Shown: positions 9,979 through 18,611 of the stretch, one piece after another | Position numbering within the stretch: position 1 is the stretch's first letter | Layout of the letters: the number at the start of each line of letters is the position of its first letter | NCBI RefSeq assembly: GCF_033843265.1 | Contig: NZ_JAWXRD010000002.1 | Span: 372,001-436,000, forward strand | Direction of reading: 5' to 3' | Length of the DNA: 64,000 bases | Origin: Scandinavium lactucae | GTDB taxonomy: Bacteria > Pseudomonadota > Gammaproteobacteria > Enterobacterales > Enterobacteriaceae | Made by a program: the position numbers and the translations under genes | Notes under the pieces: model-generated | Seen by the model: the letters and a program-made list of their open reading frames with translations, nothing else | The model's database searches: none | What the model was told of the DNA's origin: nothing

Positions 9979-11144
9979 AAAAAGTCATTTTATCGTTAGC
10001 GTTAGGCACCTTCGGCCTGGGCATGGCTGAATTTGGCATTATGGGGGTGCTGACCGAACTTGCCCACAATGTGGGGATCTCTATTCCTACTGCCGGGCAT
10101 ATGATCTCCTGGTATGCGTTCGGGGTGGTGATTGGGGCACCTGTCATTGCCCTGTTTTCCAATCGTTTTTCCCTCAAACATATCCTGATTTTTCTGGTGG
10201 CTCTGTGCCTGGTGGGGAACGCGATGTTCACCCTGTCTTCGTCTTACTGGATGCTGGCGGCGGGCCGGATGGTCTCTGGTTTTCCCCACGGTGCCTTCTT
10301 TGGCGTCGGCGCAATTATATTGTCAAAGCTTGCCAGTCCCGGAAAGGTGACGTCAGCCGTCGCGGGTATGGTCAGCGGCATGACCCTCGCCAATCTGCTC
10401 GGCGTGCCGCTTGGCACTTGGCTGAGTCAGGAATTTAGCTGGCGCTATACCTTTTTGTTGATCGCCATCTTTAATATCGCCGTGCTGACCGCCGTTATAT
10501 TTTGGGTGCCCAATATTTCCGATAATGCCAAAACCAAACTGCGCGAGCAGTTTCACTTTCTGAAATCACCCGCGCCCTGGCTTATCTTCGCCGCGACCCT
10601 GTTCGGCAACGCCGGTGTCTTCGCTTGGTTTAGCTACATTAAGCCGTTCATGCTGACGGTCGCCGGTTTTAGCGAGGGGAAAATGACGATGGTCATGATG
10701 CTCGCCGGGCTGGGTATGGTTTCGGGTAATCTTCTCAGTGGCCGCTTATCCGGAAAATACTCCCCGCTCAGTATCGCCATTGTGACGGATTTGATTATCG
10801 CGCTTTCGCTGGGTCTGCTGTTTTTGTTTGGCGGCGACAAACTCGCGTCGCTCAGTCTGACATTCATCTGCTGTATGGGGCTGTTTGCGCTTTCTGCACC
10901 GTTGCAAATTTTACTGCTGCAAAATGCGAAAGGTGGCGAAATGCTGGGGGCTGCCGGAGGACAAATGGCCTTTAATCTGGGGAGCGCCGTCGGGGCTTAC
11001 TGCGGGGGATTGATGCTGACGGCGGGGTTTGCCTACAACTACGTGGCGCTCCCCGCTGCCCTGCTGTCATTTTTTGCGATGTCGTCGCTGCTGGTTTATG
11101 CCTACCGCAAACAAAAACCTGCGCCTGCACTTTCGTCTACCTGA
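9975..11144 (+). CDS. araJ: MFS efflux protein AraJ
   Basis: 389-residue major facilitator with about twelve hydrophobic helices, close to E. coli AraJ (394) throughout, for example MKKVILSLALGTFGLGMAEF and SGFPHGAFFGVGAI. AraJ belongs to the sugar-efflux/DHA1 drug:H+ antiporter group; its natural substrate is unknown and it is dispensable for arabinose use. The start overlaps the sbcC stop by 4 bp, so it may be cotranscribed with sbcDC here. It is convergent with mak, with only 7 bp between the stop codons. Confidence 0.93.
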   Translation: MKKVILSLALGTFGLGMAEFGIMGVLTELAHNVGISIPTAGHMISWYAFGVVIGAPVIALFSNRFSLKHILIFLVALCLVGNAMFTLSSSYWMLAAGRMVSGFPHGAFFGVGAIILSKLASPGKVTSAVAGMVSGMTLANLLGVPLGTWLSQEFSWRYTFLLIAIFNIAVLTAVIFWVPNISDNAKTKLREQFHFLKSPAPWLIFAATLFGNAGVFAWFSYIKPFMLTVAGFSEGKMTMVMMLAGLGMVSGNLLSGRLSGKYSPLSIAIVTDLIIALSLGLLFLFGGDKLASLSLTFICCMGLFALSAPLQILLLQNAKGGEMLGAAGGQMAFNLGSAVGAYCGGLMLTAGFAYNYVALPAALLSFFAMSSLLVYAYRKQKPAPALSST

Positions 11145-11151
11145 ACGCTAA

Positions 11152-12057
11152 TTACAGCGGCCACAGCCAGGCCGCACCGCGAACGCCGCTCGAGTCACCA
11201 TGAACGGCTTTGCGGATGGGCGTCTGGCATTCGCCGCCGAAGACGAATTTCTTCACCAGTCCCGGCACCGTTTTGTATAAGCGCTCGACGTTGCTCATCC
11301 CGCCCCCCATCACAATGACGTCCGGATCGAGAATGTTCACCACGTGAGCCAGCGATTTGGCCAGCCGCAGCTCGTACCGGCTCAACGCCAGTTCCGCAAC
11401 CGCATCCTGCTCGTCGACCAGGCGTATAATTTCACTGCCTTTTAACGCCTTTCCGCTCAGACGGTGGTAATCCGTCGCAAAGCCAGTGCCGGAGATAAAC
11501 GTTTCGAGGCAACCCTGCTTCCCGCAGTAGCACGGCACCTCTTCGCGATAACGCAGCTCGTCTTCGTCCATCCACGGCAAGGGATTATGACCCCATTCAC
11601 CCGCCGTGCCGTTGCCGCCGATATGCGCCCTGCCGCCCAGCGCTACACCTGCGCCGCAGCCAGTACCGATGATCACCGCGAACACGGTTTGTGCCCCTGC
11701 CGCCGCGCCGTCAATAGATTCTGAGACCGCCAGGCAGTTGGCATCATTCGCCAGGCGCACTTCGCGATTGAGCCGTTTGCTCAAGTCTTTGTCAAAAGGC
11801 TGACCATTCAGCCACGTGGAGTTGGCATTTTTCACCACCCCGGTATAGGGCGAGATTGACCCCGGGATCCCCATGCCTACAGTCCCGGTCTGCCCGGTTT
11901 CCTTTTCCGCCATCGCCACCAGCGTGGCAATGGTTTCAATAGTCTGCTGATAGTCATCGCGTGGTGTCGGCAGACGATGGCGGAATAACTGCCCCCCCTG
12001 GTCACTCAACGCGATGACCTCTGTTTTAGTACCACCTAAGTCTATTCCAATACGCAC
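11152..12057 (-). CDS. mak: Fructokinase Mak (ROK family)
   Basis: 301-residue cytosolic ROK kinase, ATP:D-fructose 6-phosphotransferase (formerly mannokinase, YajF). It shows the N-terminal phosphate-binding DLGGTKTE, the ROK signature region with GTGCGAG, the zinc motif CYCGKQGCLE and the C-terminal MGGGMS. The length agrees with E. coli Mak (302). It is a single gene divergent from rdgC. Confidence 0.92.
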   Translation of the reverse strand: MRIGIDLGGTKTEVIALSDQGGQLFRHRLPTPRDDYQQTIETIATLVAMAEKETGQTGTVGMGIPGSISPYTGVVKNANSTWLNGQPFDKDLSKRLNREVRLANDANCLAVSESIDGAAAGAQTVFAVIIGTGCGAGVALGGRAHIGGNGTAGEWGHNPLPWMDEDELRYREEVPCYCGKQGCLETFISGTGFATDYHRLSGKALKGSEIIRLVDEQDAVAELALSRYELRLAKSLAHVVNILDPDVIVMGGGMSNVERLYKTVPGLVKKFVFGGECQTPIRKAVHGDSSGVRGAAWLWPL

Positions 12058-12150
12058 AGAAGCCTCCCCGGTGCCTGATTAACAATGCAAGCATAGTGAC
12101 AATTCGCTATCATGCCCGCTGCATTTAACGACAAAGCCGTGGAAATTATC

Positions 12151-13062
12151 ATGCTGTGGTTCAAAAATTTAATGGTTTACCGTCTTAGCCGCGACATTTC
12201 TCTGCGCGCCGATGAGATGGAAAAACAGTTAGCCGCGCTGGCGTTCACCCCCTGCGGCAGCCAGGATATGGCAAAAACTGGCTGGGTCCCGCCGATGGGT
12301 TCCCACAGTGATGCTTTCACGCATGAGGCCAACGGTCAGATCCTGATCTGCGCTCGCAAGGAAGAGAAAATTCTCCCTTCCCCAGTCGTGAAACAGGCGC
12401 TCGAGGCCAAGATCCTGAAGCTGGAAGCCGAACAGGGCCGTAAGCTGAAGAAGACCGAAAAAGATTCCCTGAAAGACGAAGTGCTGCACTCGCTGCTGCC
12501 ACGTGCTTTCAGCCGTTTCAGCCAGACGCTGTTATGGATTGATACCGTTAACGGCCTGATCATGGTTGATTGTGCCAGTGCCAAGAAAGGCGAAGACACC
12601 CTAGCGCTGCTGCGTAAAACCCTCGGCTCGCTGCCGGTGGTTCCGCTGGCGCTGGAAAATCCGATTGAGCTGACGCTGACCGAGTGGGTTCGCTCCGGCA
12701 ACGTGGCGCAGGGCTTCCAGCTGCTGGATGAAGCAGAACTGAAAGCGATCCTTGAGGACGGCGGGGTGATCCGCGCCAAGAAGCAGGATCTGGTCAGCGA
12801 TGAGATCGCGGTGCATATCGAAGCCGGGAAAGTGGTGACCAAACTGGCCCTCGACTGGCAGCAGCGCATTCAGTTTATGATTTGCGACGATGCGTCGATC
12901 AAACGTCTGAAGTTCTGTGACGAACTGCGCGATCAGAATGAAGATATTGAGCGTGAGAATTACGATCAGCGTTTTGACGCCGACTTCATCCTGATGACCG
13001 GAGAACTGGCTGCGCTGGTGGCTAATCTGGTGGAAGGGCTGGGCGGCGAAGCTCAGCGTTAA
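12151..13062 (+). CDS. rdgC: Recombination-associated protein RdgC
   Basis: 303-residue DNA-binding protein that forms a ring dimer around duplex DNA and restrains RecA-driven recombination; it becomes essential when replication restart is impaired. The frame is open to 12112, but the ATG at 12151 gives the conserved start MLWFKNLMVYRLSR and the exact family length. The lysine-rich central part and the C-terminus GLGGEAQR are conserved. A strong intrinsic terminator follows. Confidence 0.95.
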   Translation: MLWFKNLMVYRLSRDISLRADEMEKQLAALAFTPCGSQDMAKTGWVPPMGSHSDAFTHEANGQILICARKEEKILPSPVVKQALEAKILKLEAEQGRKLKKTEKDSLKDEVLHSLLPRAFSRFSQTLLWIDTVNGLIMVDCASAKKGEDTLALLRKTLGSLPVVPLALENPIELTLTEWVRSGNVAQGFQLLDEAELKAILEDGGVIRAKKQDLVSDEIAVHIEAGKVVTKLALDWQQRIQFMICDDASIKRLKFCDELRDQNEDIERENYDQRFDADFILMTGELAALVANLVEGLGGEAQR

Positions 13063-13068
13063 GCAGGT

Positions 13069-13100
13069 GCCTTCCTGTGCAGACAGGAAGGCGTTTTATT
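13069..13100 (+). terminator. Terminator between rdgC and ppnP
   Basis: Perfect 10-bp stem GCCTTCCTGT / ACAGGAAGGC with a 4-nt loop, followed by GTTTTATT on the plus strand, 6 bp after the rdgC stop. It overlaps the 3' end of convergent ppnP and could also act in that direction. Confidence 0.85.
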
Positions 13101-13383
13101 ACAGGTAACGGCAGAGATACGAGGTCGGCTCAGCGACCTGCAGATGAAATTCACTGTGGCCTGGCACGTTAAACACCTGCCCCGCGGTATAGGTTTTCCA
13201 CTCCGTTTCACCCGGCAGCAGCACGTGTAACGCCCCGCTCACGACGGTCATTTCTTCAGGCTGCGCCGTTCCAAAGGTATATTCCCCTTCAGCCATGACG
13301 CCAACGCTGGCGCGGCCAGTGCTGCTGCTTGTAAAACCGATGGACTTCACTTTCCCGGAAAAGTACTCATTGCTTTGAAGCAT
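13099..13383 (-). CDS. ppnP: Pyrimidine/purine nucleoside phosphorylase PpnP
   Basis: 94-residue single-cupin enzyme (YaiE) that phosphorolyses a broad range of nucleosides. The frame is open upstream, but the ATG at 13383 gives the family start MLQSNEYFSGKVKSIGF and the exact E. coli length. The cupin motif VPGHSEFHLQV and the end SYLCRYL are conserved. It is a monocistronic small gene. Confidence 0.94.
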   Translation of the reverse strand: MLQSNEYFSGKVKSIGFTSSSTGRASVGVMAEGEYTFGTAQPEEMTVVSGALHVLLPGETEWKTYTAGQVFNVPGHSEFHLQVAEPTSYLCRYL

Positions 13384-13466
13384 AAACAGACCCTTATTGG
13401 TTTCGTCGTTGTGTATGAAACCAATATAGGGGGCGTGACAGCGAACTGTCACGTACTAACTGAGAA

Positions 13467-14144
13467 TTAGATCAACAGTTCCGCGACCAGTCTCGCCACC
13501 AGCACATTCGATAACAGGACCGGAACATCCAGCGCTTTCTGCAGTAAATCACGATGCCGCTGATTGAATCCCAGGCAGTCGAGCATCAGCACGTCCGCCC
13601 CTTCCGTCATCAGCTTCTTTCCGGCAGTGACCAGTTCTTCTTCGGTGCCGTGAATAGGGTTTGCCAGCGCATAGTGAGGTGGATTCTGGAGCACCTGCCA
13701 TTTGATGCGTTGAGACTTCATTAACTCCGGGATTGGCACGATCACGCCGACCTGATGCCCATCGACGATGGAGCTCACCAGCGGCGGGATAATGCGCTGC
13801 GGTTCGATAAGGATCGCGTTTCGTGCCACCAGACCGCTGATGGGCGCGGTGCTCATGAACAGAACGACGTCAAAGTCCTGGTTATCCAGCACTTCGATCA
13901 CCGATTGTAAATCACGCTCGATTTTCTTGCGGGACACTTCAGCCAGCTGATTATCATTCAGAAGAGTAATGAGAACCTCTTCACCGGGTTCTGCGGCGTA
14001 CTCTTCCATGACCGCTTCTCGTGTCATTTTGCCCACCAGACTGACATGGGTAATCTGATCTTCCTTGATGTGCTCTGTCAATAACGGCATCACCTCACGC
14101 ATCGGCACTACACCGATGGTAAGAATCGCCAAAGTCGCACTCAT
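13467..14144 (-). CDS. aroM: AroM family protein
   Basis: 225-residue protein of the AroM family, part of the Asp/Glu racemase-like fold group; biochemical role unknown, linked to aromatic biosynthesis because it is the last gene of the aroL-yaiA-aroM unit in E. coli. The start MSATLAILTIGVVPM and the segment MLDCLGFNQRHRDLLQK match the E. coli protein. It follows yaiA after a 251-bp spacer with no gene, a gap also found in E. coli. Confidence 0.92.
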   Translation of the reverse strand: MSATLAILTIGVVPMREVMPLLTEHIKEDQITHVSLVGKMTREAVMEEYAAEPGEEVLITLLNDNQLAEVSRKKIERDLQSVIEVLDNQDFDVVLFMSTAPISGLVARNAILIEPQRIIPPLVSSIVDGHQVGVIVPIPELMKSQRIKWQVLQNPPHYALANPIHGTEEELVTAGKKLMTEGADVLMLDCLGFNQRHRDLLQKALDVPVLLSNVLVARLVAELLI

Positions 14145-14395
14145 GTTATGTACCTTTTATCACGACATTCACAACTTCGTTACAGGCTCACGGATCGCTA
14201 ACAGCCCCCTGGATGGCCAAAAAAACAACCGTTCAGAAGCGTAGCAGCTTCACTCGACGGGAGTTTGTAAAGATTCCAGATAACTCCAGTCCACTCCAGT
14301 AATATCTTGAGCTTAACGTTTCTTTAACATTTAATTTAGTTAAAAAGTGTGATTTACGCCCGCATCACGCAGGCGTTGCGCAATGGAAAGGGGAT

Positions 14396-14587
14396 TTAAG
14401 ACTGATCGGGGTCTTCATAACGCCGTTTGGCGTCGAGAGCTTCAGCCTGCGTGGGGTGCTCGCTGATCAGTGAGTCAGGTTTGGGATGGTCGGCGCGCAG
14501 TTCATACCAGGTGACGGTCTGACCAGATTCACCTTTTTCAACAGCCACAACGCGGGCTTCGCGCGGATACGGGGGTTTTGTCGGCAT
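14396..14587 (-). CDS. yaiA: YaiA family protein
   Basis: 63-residue small soluble protein of unknown function, highly similar to E. coli YaiA (63 aa): MPTKPPYPREA at the N-terminus and YEDPD at the C-terminus. A GGAAGAG-type ribosome site precedes the ATG. It lies 42 bp after aroL on the same strand and is expected to be cotranscribed under TyrR/TrpR control. Confidence 0.92.
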   Translation of the reverse strand: MPTKPPYPREARVVAVEKGESGQTVTWYELRADHPKPDSLISEHPTQAEALDAKRRYEDPDQS

Positions 14588-14629
14588 AGTTGCTCTTCCT
14601 CTTTCGGTTCAGAGCCTTAAGTATAGGCG

Positions 14630-15187
14630 CTAGCCAGCAGTTGCTGAATTAACCGGAATTGTAGACGTTTTCGCAGCAGCGATAGCGGCCAGAATTTGCG
14701 CCACCACCTCATTTGGCTCACAGGCTGCATCCACGGTGAAGTGGGCCGTTTCGCGATATAGCGCATCACGCTGGGACAACACTTCCCGCACTTCTTCGCT
14801 GATAGGCTTGCCGGTCAGGGTTGGGCGTTGTGACTCTTCCGGGAAGGCTTCCAGACGGCCTGCCAGTACCGCCACCGACGCTTTAAGATAAATCACCCTC
14901 CCACTCTTACGCAGATAATCTCGATTAAACGGGGCCAGAATGATACCGCCTCCGGTGGCAATCACCGTTTGCGGCGCGGTGACGGTTTGCAGAGTTTGGG
15001 TTTCCAGCGCGCGGAAAGCAGGCCAGCCCTCTTTTGCCACGATATCGGCAATACTCTGTTGCGCACGCTGTTGTAAGAAAATATCGGTGTCGACGAAATC
15101 GAAATGGCAGGCTTCGGCGAGTTTCTGCCCGACAGTGGTTTTACCGCACCCGCGGGAGCCGATAAGAAAAATGGGCTGTGTAATCAC
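14630..15187 (-). CDS. aroL: Shikimate kinase II AroL
   Basis: 185-residue enzyme phosphorylating shikimate with ATP in the common aromatic pathway. The P-loop GSRGCGKTT (10-18), FVDTD, GGGIIL and LTGKPISEEV motifs are present. It starts at GTG 15187 (GTG-ATT-ACA), preceded by GGGGG at good spacing. The C-terminus is about 11 residues longer than in E. coli AroL (174). The region upstream carries a TrpR operator-like site and a TyrR box, as expected for this isoenzyme. Confidence 0.94.
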   Translation of the reverse strand: MITQPIFLIGSRGCGKTTVGQKLAEACHFDFVDTDIFLQQRAQQSIADIVAKEGWPAFRALETQTLQTVTAPQTVIATGGGIILAPFNRDYLRKSGRVIYLKASVAVLAGRLEAFPEESQRPTLTGKPISEEVREVLSQRDALYRETAHFTVDAACEPNEVVAQILAAIAAAKTSTIPVNSATAG

Positions 15188-15244
15188 TGAAAATCCCCCT
15201 GGTACTGCGGCGATGAGCCATACACGTAAGCGGGCAATAATACC

Positions 15245-15264
15245 AGCAAACTAGTACGCAAGTA
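15245..15264 (-). promoter_or_regulatory. TrpR operator of aroL
   Basis: The plus strand reads CAAACTAGTACGCAAGT, matching the right half of the E. coli trp operator (ACTAGTACGCAAGT) base for base. aroL in E. coli is repressed by TrpR together with TyrR, and the position about 60 bp upstream of the aroL start agrees. Confidence 0.75.
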
Positions 15265-15266
15265 AG

Positions 15267-15284
15267 TGTAAAATAAAAATTACA
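15267..15284 (-). promoter_or_regulatory. TyrR box of aroL
   Basis: TGTAAA-ATAAAA-ATTACA fits the TyrR consensus TGTAAA-N6-TTTACA with one mismatch. It lies next to the TrpR operator upstream of aroL, where strong TyrR boxes are known in E. coli. Confidence 0.75.
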
Positions 15285-15523
15285 CCCATAATCCAGAACC
15301 CCACCTTTATTTGTCATTATTGGGTATTGGGCGGAATGAGAGTGTAAAGAAATAGTGTCATTGTGTGTTGCGGCAACCTTACATGAAAGCGCGGCGGTTT
15401 GACAACCCCTGACCGGCTGCAAAAGGTAACACATTTATGCACAGATTTACGTAGCGCATATTTACAGTATGAATGTTTGAGACAAACTAGCAGCTATATC
15501 GTTCGTCTATCGAGGAGTGTCCC

Positions 15524-16231
15524 ATGCAATCTGAAGAACAACGGCTGATCGACGGTCTCTTTTCTCGACTGAAACAGGCTGAAGCCCAAAGCGCACCGCG
15601 CGATGCTACCGCCGAGGGCCTTATTGCGCAACATGTTCAGGCTCAGCCTGCCGCTCCGTATTATATGGCGCAAACCATCCTGATTCAGGAAGCGGCCATT
15701 AAACAGTTGAACGAACGCCTCCAGACGCTGGAGAGTGAAGTCACGCAGCTACAGGCGAGCAAACCCGCCAGCGGCGGTTTTCTGGCCGGACTGTTTGGCG
15801 GCGGCCAGCCTCAGCCGCAATCCCGGGTGAATGACCCGATCCCAGGAGCCCAACACTATGGCCGCCCTGCTAACCCACCGGCGGGATACGCCGCTCCTCA
15901 GGCACAGAATTATGCCCCGGGTCGCAGCGGCGGGGGTTTTATGGCGGGCGCGTTACAAACGGCGGCAGGCGTGGCCGGCGGCGTGGTGCTGGGCAATATG
16001 CTGATGAACATGTTCTCCGGCACGCATCCACAGGATATCGTCAATATTATCGAGGAACCGACGGTGCCTGCGACAGATGACCTGACTCAGGCATCCGACG
16101 CGCAGTTCCTGCCCGACGATGGCACCGATTTTGCCGCCACCAGCCCCAATGACGACTGGAGCAATGCCGATATCAATAATGACGACTTCAGCAACGACGA
16201 CTTGGGTGGCGATGACGACAGCTGGGTTTAA
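15524..16231 (+). CDS. DUF2076 domain protein
   Basis: 235-residue protein of the DUF2076 family, function unknown. The N-terminal part (about 1-90) is helical and Gln/Glu-rich, ending in a coiled-coil-like stretch (INQLNERLQTLESEV region). A Gly/Pro/Ala-rich middle includes GGGFMAGALQTAAGVAGGVVLGNML, here about residues 145-168, a possible glycine-zipper membrane segment. The C-terminus is an acidic Asp/Asn tail ending DDDSWV. A GAGGAG ribosome site supports the start. It overlaps convergent yaiI by 4 bp. E. coli K-12 lacks it; related enterics carry it at this locus. Confidence 0.85.
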   Translation: MQSEEQRLIDGLFSRLKQAEAQSAPRDATAEGLIAQHVQAQPAAPYYMAQTILIQEAAIKQLNERLQTLESEVTQLQASKPASGGFLAGLFGGGQPQPQSRVNDPIPGAQHYGRPANPPAGYAAPQAQNYAPGRSGGGFMAGALQTAAGVAGGVVLGNMLMNMFSGTHPQDIVNIIEEPTVPATDDLTQASDAQFLPDDGTDFAATSPNDDWSNADINNDDFSNDDLGGDDDSWV

Positions 16232-16686
16232 TTCTGCCCGCGCTGAACCGCCAGCAGCCACTTGTCGAGCTCTGCGGCAAACTGCTGGCGATCACGTTGA
16301 GACAAGCTGTCCGGGCCACCGGTCTGAATACCGCTGGCCCGCAGCGTATCCATGAAATCTCGCATCGTCAGACGCTCGCGAATAGTTGCTTCACTGTAAC
16401 GCTCCCCGCGTGGGTTAAGCGCTGCGCCGCCTTTGGCGATCACTTCTGCCGCCAGCGGGATATCGGCAGTTATCACCAAATCACCCGGCTGGCACTGGCG
16501 CACAATTTCGTTATCCGCGACGTCAAAACCGGCCGGAACACGCATTGCACGAATGAAACGTGACGGCGGAACGCGCAGATTCTGGTTGGCAACCAGCGTG
16601 ACCGGCGTTTGCGTTCTGTCCGCCGCGCGGAACAGGATTTCTTTAATCACATTCGGACACGCATCCGCATCCACCCAAATCACCAT
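16228..16686 (-). CDS. yaiI: YaiI/YqxD family protein (DUF188)
   Basis: 152-residue protein of the DUF188 (PIN-like) family; function not established, but the conserved acidic residues (WVDADACPN, DNEIV, DIPLA) suggest a nuclease-like metal site. The ATG at 16686 is preferred over the upstream GTG because AGGAG lies 5 bp before it, while the GTG overlaps that site; it also gives the E. coli length. A conserved SGIQTGGP motif is present near the C-terminus. Confidence 0.9.
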   Translation of the reverse strand: MVIWVDADACPNVIKEILFRAADRTQTPVTLVANQNLRVPPSRFIRAMRVPAGFDVADNEIVRQCQPGDLVITADIPLAAEVIAKGGAALNPRGERYSEATIRERLTMRDFMDTLRASGIQTGGPDSLSQRDRQQFAAELDKWLLAVQRGQN

Positions 16687-16799
16687 ACTCACTCCTGAAT
16701 AAAATTACCGGAGCATTGTCGCCTGCTTTCTTGTTCCGGCAAAGCCACAAAATGATAAGCTAAGAGGCATTATCAGAAAAACGCTGAGGGAGAGACAGA

Positions 16800-17609
16800 A
16801 TGGAAAAGAAAATCGGTTTCATCGGCTGCGGTAATATGGGCAAAGCCATTCTCGGTGGCCTGATTGCCAGTGGCCAGGTCCAGCCCGCCCAGATTTGGGT
16901 TTATACCCCGTCGCCGGACAAAGTCGCTGCCCTGCACGATCAGTATGGCATTAACGCCGCCGAGTCAGCTCAGGACGTTGCCCAGGTGGCCGATATCGTC
17001 TTTGGTGCGGTCAAGCCAGGCATCATGACGAAAGTGTTGAGCGATGTGGCGTCCAGCCTGAATAAAGACACGCTGGTGGTGTCGATTGCCGCCGGGGTTA
17101 CCCTCGATCAGCTCGCCCGCGCACTGGGACACGATCGCAAAATTGTTCGCGCGATGCCAAACACGCCGTCGCTGGTCAACGCCGGAATGACCTCTATCAC
17201 GCCTAACGCGCTGGTTACCAGTGAAGACATCGCCGATGTAGTCACCATTTTCCGCTGCTTTGGTGAAGCCGAAGTCATTGCCGAGCCGATGATCCACCCG
17301 GTGGTGGGCGTCAGCGGTTCAGCCCCGGCCTATGTGTTTATGTTTATCGAAGCGATGGCGGATGCCGCCGTGCTGGGCGGAATGCCGCGCGCCCAGGCCT
17401 ATAAGTTTGCCGCACAGGCGGTGATGGGCTCAGCCAAAATGGTGCTCGAGACCGGCATTCATCCGGGCGAACTAAAAGACATGGTTTGTTCCCCAGGCGG
17501 CACCACCATTGAAGCGGTTCGCGTGCTGGAAGAAAAAGGGTTCCGCTCGGCGATTATCGAAGCCATGGTGAGTTGTATGGAAAAGTCAGAAAAACTGAGT
17601 AAAGCCTGA
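16800..17609 (+). CDS. proC: Pyrroline-5-carboxylate reductase ProC
   Basis: 269-residue NAD(P)H-dependent enzyme catalysing the last step of proline synthesis. The Rossmann motif GFIGCGNMGKAI is at the N-terminus, and the family signature lies in the segment HPGELKDMVCSPGGTTIEAV. Length is as in E. coli (269). It stands alone and is followed by an intrinsic terminator. In E. coli dgcC separates it from psiF; here psiF follows directly. Confidence 0.97.
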   Translation: MEKKIGFIGCGNMGKAILGGLIASGQVQPAQIWVYTPSPDKVAALHDQYGINAAESAQDVAQVADIVFGAVKPGIMTKVLSDVASSLNKDTLVVSIAAGVTLDQLARALGHDRKIVRAMPNTPSLVNAGMTSITPNALVTSEDIADVVTIFRCFGEAEVIAEPMIHPVVGVSGSAPAYVFMFIEAMADAAVLGGMPRAQAYKFAAQAVMGSAKMVLETGIHPGELKDMVCSPGGTTIEAVRVLEEKGFRSAIIEAMVSCMEKSEKLSKA

Positions 17610-17623
17610 CCATAACTGAAAAC

Positions 17624-17662
17624 AACGGGTGGGCCACCATTGCGTCTCACCCGTTATTTTTC
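17624..17662 (+). terminator. Terminator of proC
   Basis: Perfect 8-bp stem AACGGGTG / CACCCGTT around a 16-nt loop followed by ATTTTTCTC, 15 bp after the proC stop. Confidence 0.8.
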
Positions 17663-17668
17663 TCTGCA

Positions 17669-17989
17669 TTACCCGGTTTTCTTCAGACACGCACTCATAA
17701 ATTTATTACGATCGTCACCCTTCAGCGACTGCTGGGTCGCGGTAGCATTGCACTCACGCATTTTCTGCTGCTGCGGGGTCAGACTTTTTTCTTCCGGTTT
17801 TGAGCTGCCGTTTTTCAGGCAGTCGCTCATATAGGTTTTCCGCGCATCACCTTTCAGCGTTTTAGCCGTCGCCTGCTGGTTGCAGGTGGTCATTCGCTGT
17901 TGTTGCGGCGTCAGCGTTTTTTCTGCGGCTCCGACGGTTGTGAGAAACACCACGCCGAACAGTAGAGTCACCAGTAATGTTATTTTCAT
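17669..17989 (-). CDS. psiF: Phosphate starvation-inducible protein PsiF
   Basis: 106-residue secreted protein with a signal peptide (about 1-21) and two repeats of the PsiF unit, each starting LTPQQQ-M and containing a conserved Cys pair and LKGD-R. Function unknown; in E. coli it is cotranscribed with phoA under PhoB. Here phoA is absent upstream: iraP is the next gene, 166 bp away. I see no good Pho box in that gap, so its phosphate control is in doubt. Confidence 0.93.
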   Translation of the reverse strand: MKITLLVTLLFGVVFLTTVGAAEKTLTPQQQRMTTCNQQATAKTLKGDARKTYMSDCLKNGSSKPEEKSLTPQQQKMRECNATATQQSLKGDDRNKFMSACLKKTG

Positions 17990-18155
17990 TGCACCATCCT
18001 TCTTTGAGGGGATCTCAGTAAGTCTGGACGCTCATACGAAAAAAACCACCTTACGATGTGAAAAATAGCGATAAGTAAATTGAATGGCGTGTGAAATAAT
18101 AGAGAAGGAGCGGCGATTACGGGATGCCTCGCCGCCTTAGAATACGGCATACGCC

Positions 18156-18416
18156 TTAATTACGCGGATGCCGTAATAGCTTCTTTATATACTGATGCAG
18201 TAATTCAGTATCGTGCTCGGGAACATTAAGCTCTGGTTTAACTTCATCAAGCGCGGCTTCAATATCCGTGATCAAGGCCTGCTGTTCCGGCTGTCGCATG
18301 TGGCGTAACAGCGCGGTCACCACAATTTCTAATGCCTCTACCTGAACCACTAACTCCTTTGATTCTTCTTCCTTTTCTGCAAGCTTAACCAACAGTTCTG
18401 CAATCAGATTTTTCAT
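18156..18416 (-). CDS. iraP: Anti-adaptor protein IraP
   Basis: 86-residue cytosolic protein. IraP binds the adaptor RssB and so protects sigma-S from ClpXP, notably during phosphate starvation. The sequence matches the family along its whole length (MKNLIAELLVKLAEKEEES start, KKLLRHPR end), with a predicted N-terminal coiled coil and a C-terminal helix. Length equals E. coli IraP (86). A perfect 8-bp inverted repeat (TACGGCAT/ATGCCGTA, 18143-18175) overlaps its 3' end. Confidence 0.93.
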   Translation of the reverse strand: MKNLIAELLVKLAEKEEESKELVVQVEALEIVVTALLRHMRQPEQQALITDIEAALDEVKPELNVPEHDTELLHQYIKKLLRHPRN

Positions 18417-18611
18417 GGTGAGACTTCCTTATGAGAATGCCTGAGACGGTAGCACCGATGATCCATAATGCCTAGCTGCTATAAGAATTATTTTATAATT
18501 TTTGAATTATGCAAATTGAATGGATAGCGAAACGTTTCTCTCGCAAGGGTTATCCCTACCAAAATTCAGGGGCCGAATAAATAACACGCCAGCCCCTTGA
18601 GGGTGATTGGG

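Larger units (their letters stand above)
15188..15523. other. aroL regulatory region
   Basis: A 336-bp spacer between divergent aroL and the DUF2076 gene. It contains the TrpR operator and TyrR box listed separately, plus a weaker TyrR-like half-palindrome at 15343-15360 (TGTAAA-N6-GTGTCA). No gene is seen. Confidence 0.6.

Noticed and set aside
18070..18115. Pho box-like direct repeat (ATTTCAC-ACGC-CATTCAA on the minus strand) upstream of psiF
   Set aside because: Spacing of 11 bp fits, but each half matches only about 4 of 7 bases of CTGTCAT, too weak to annotate.
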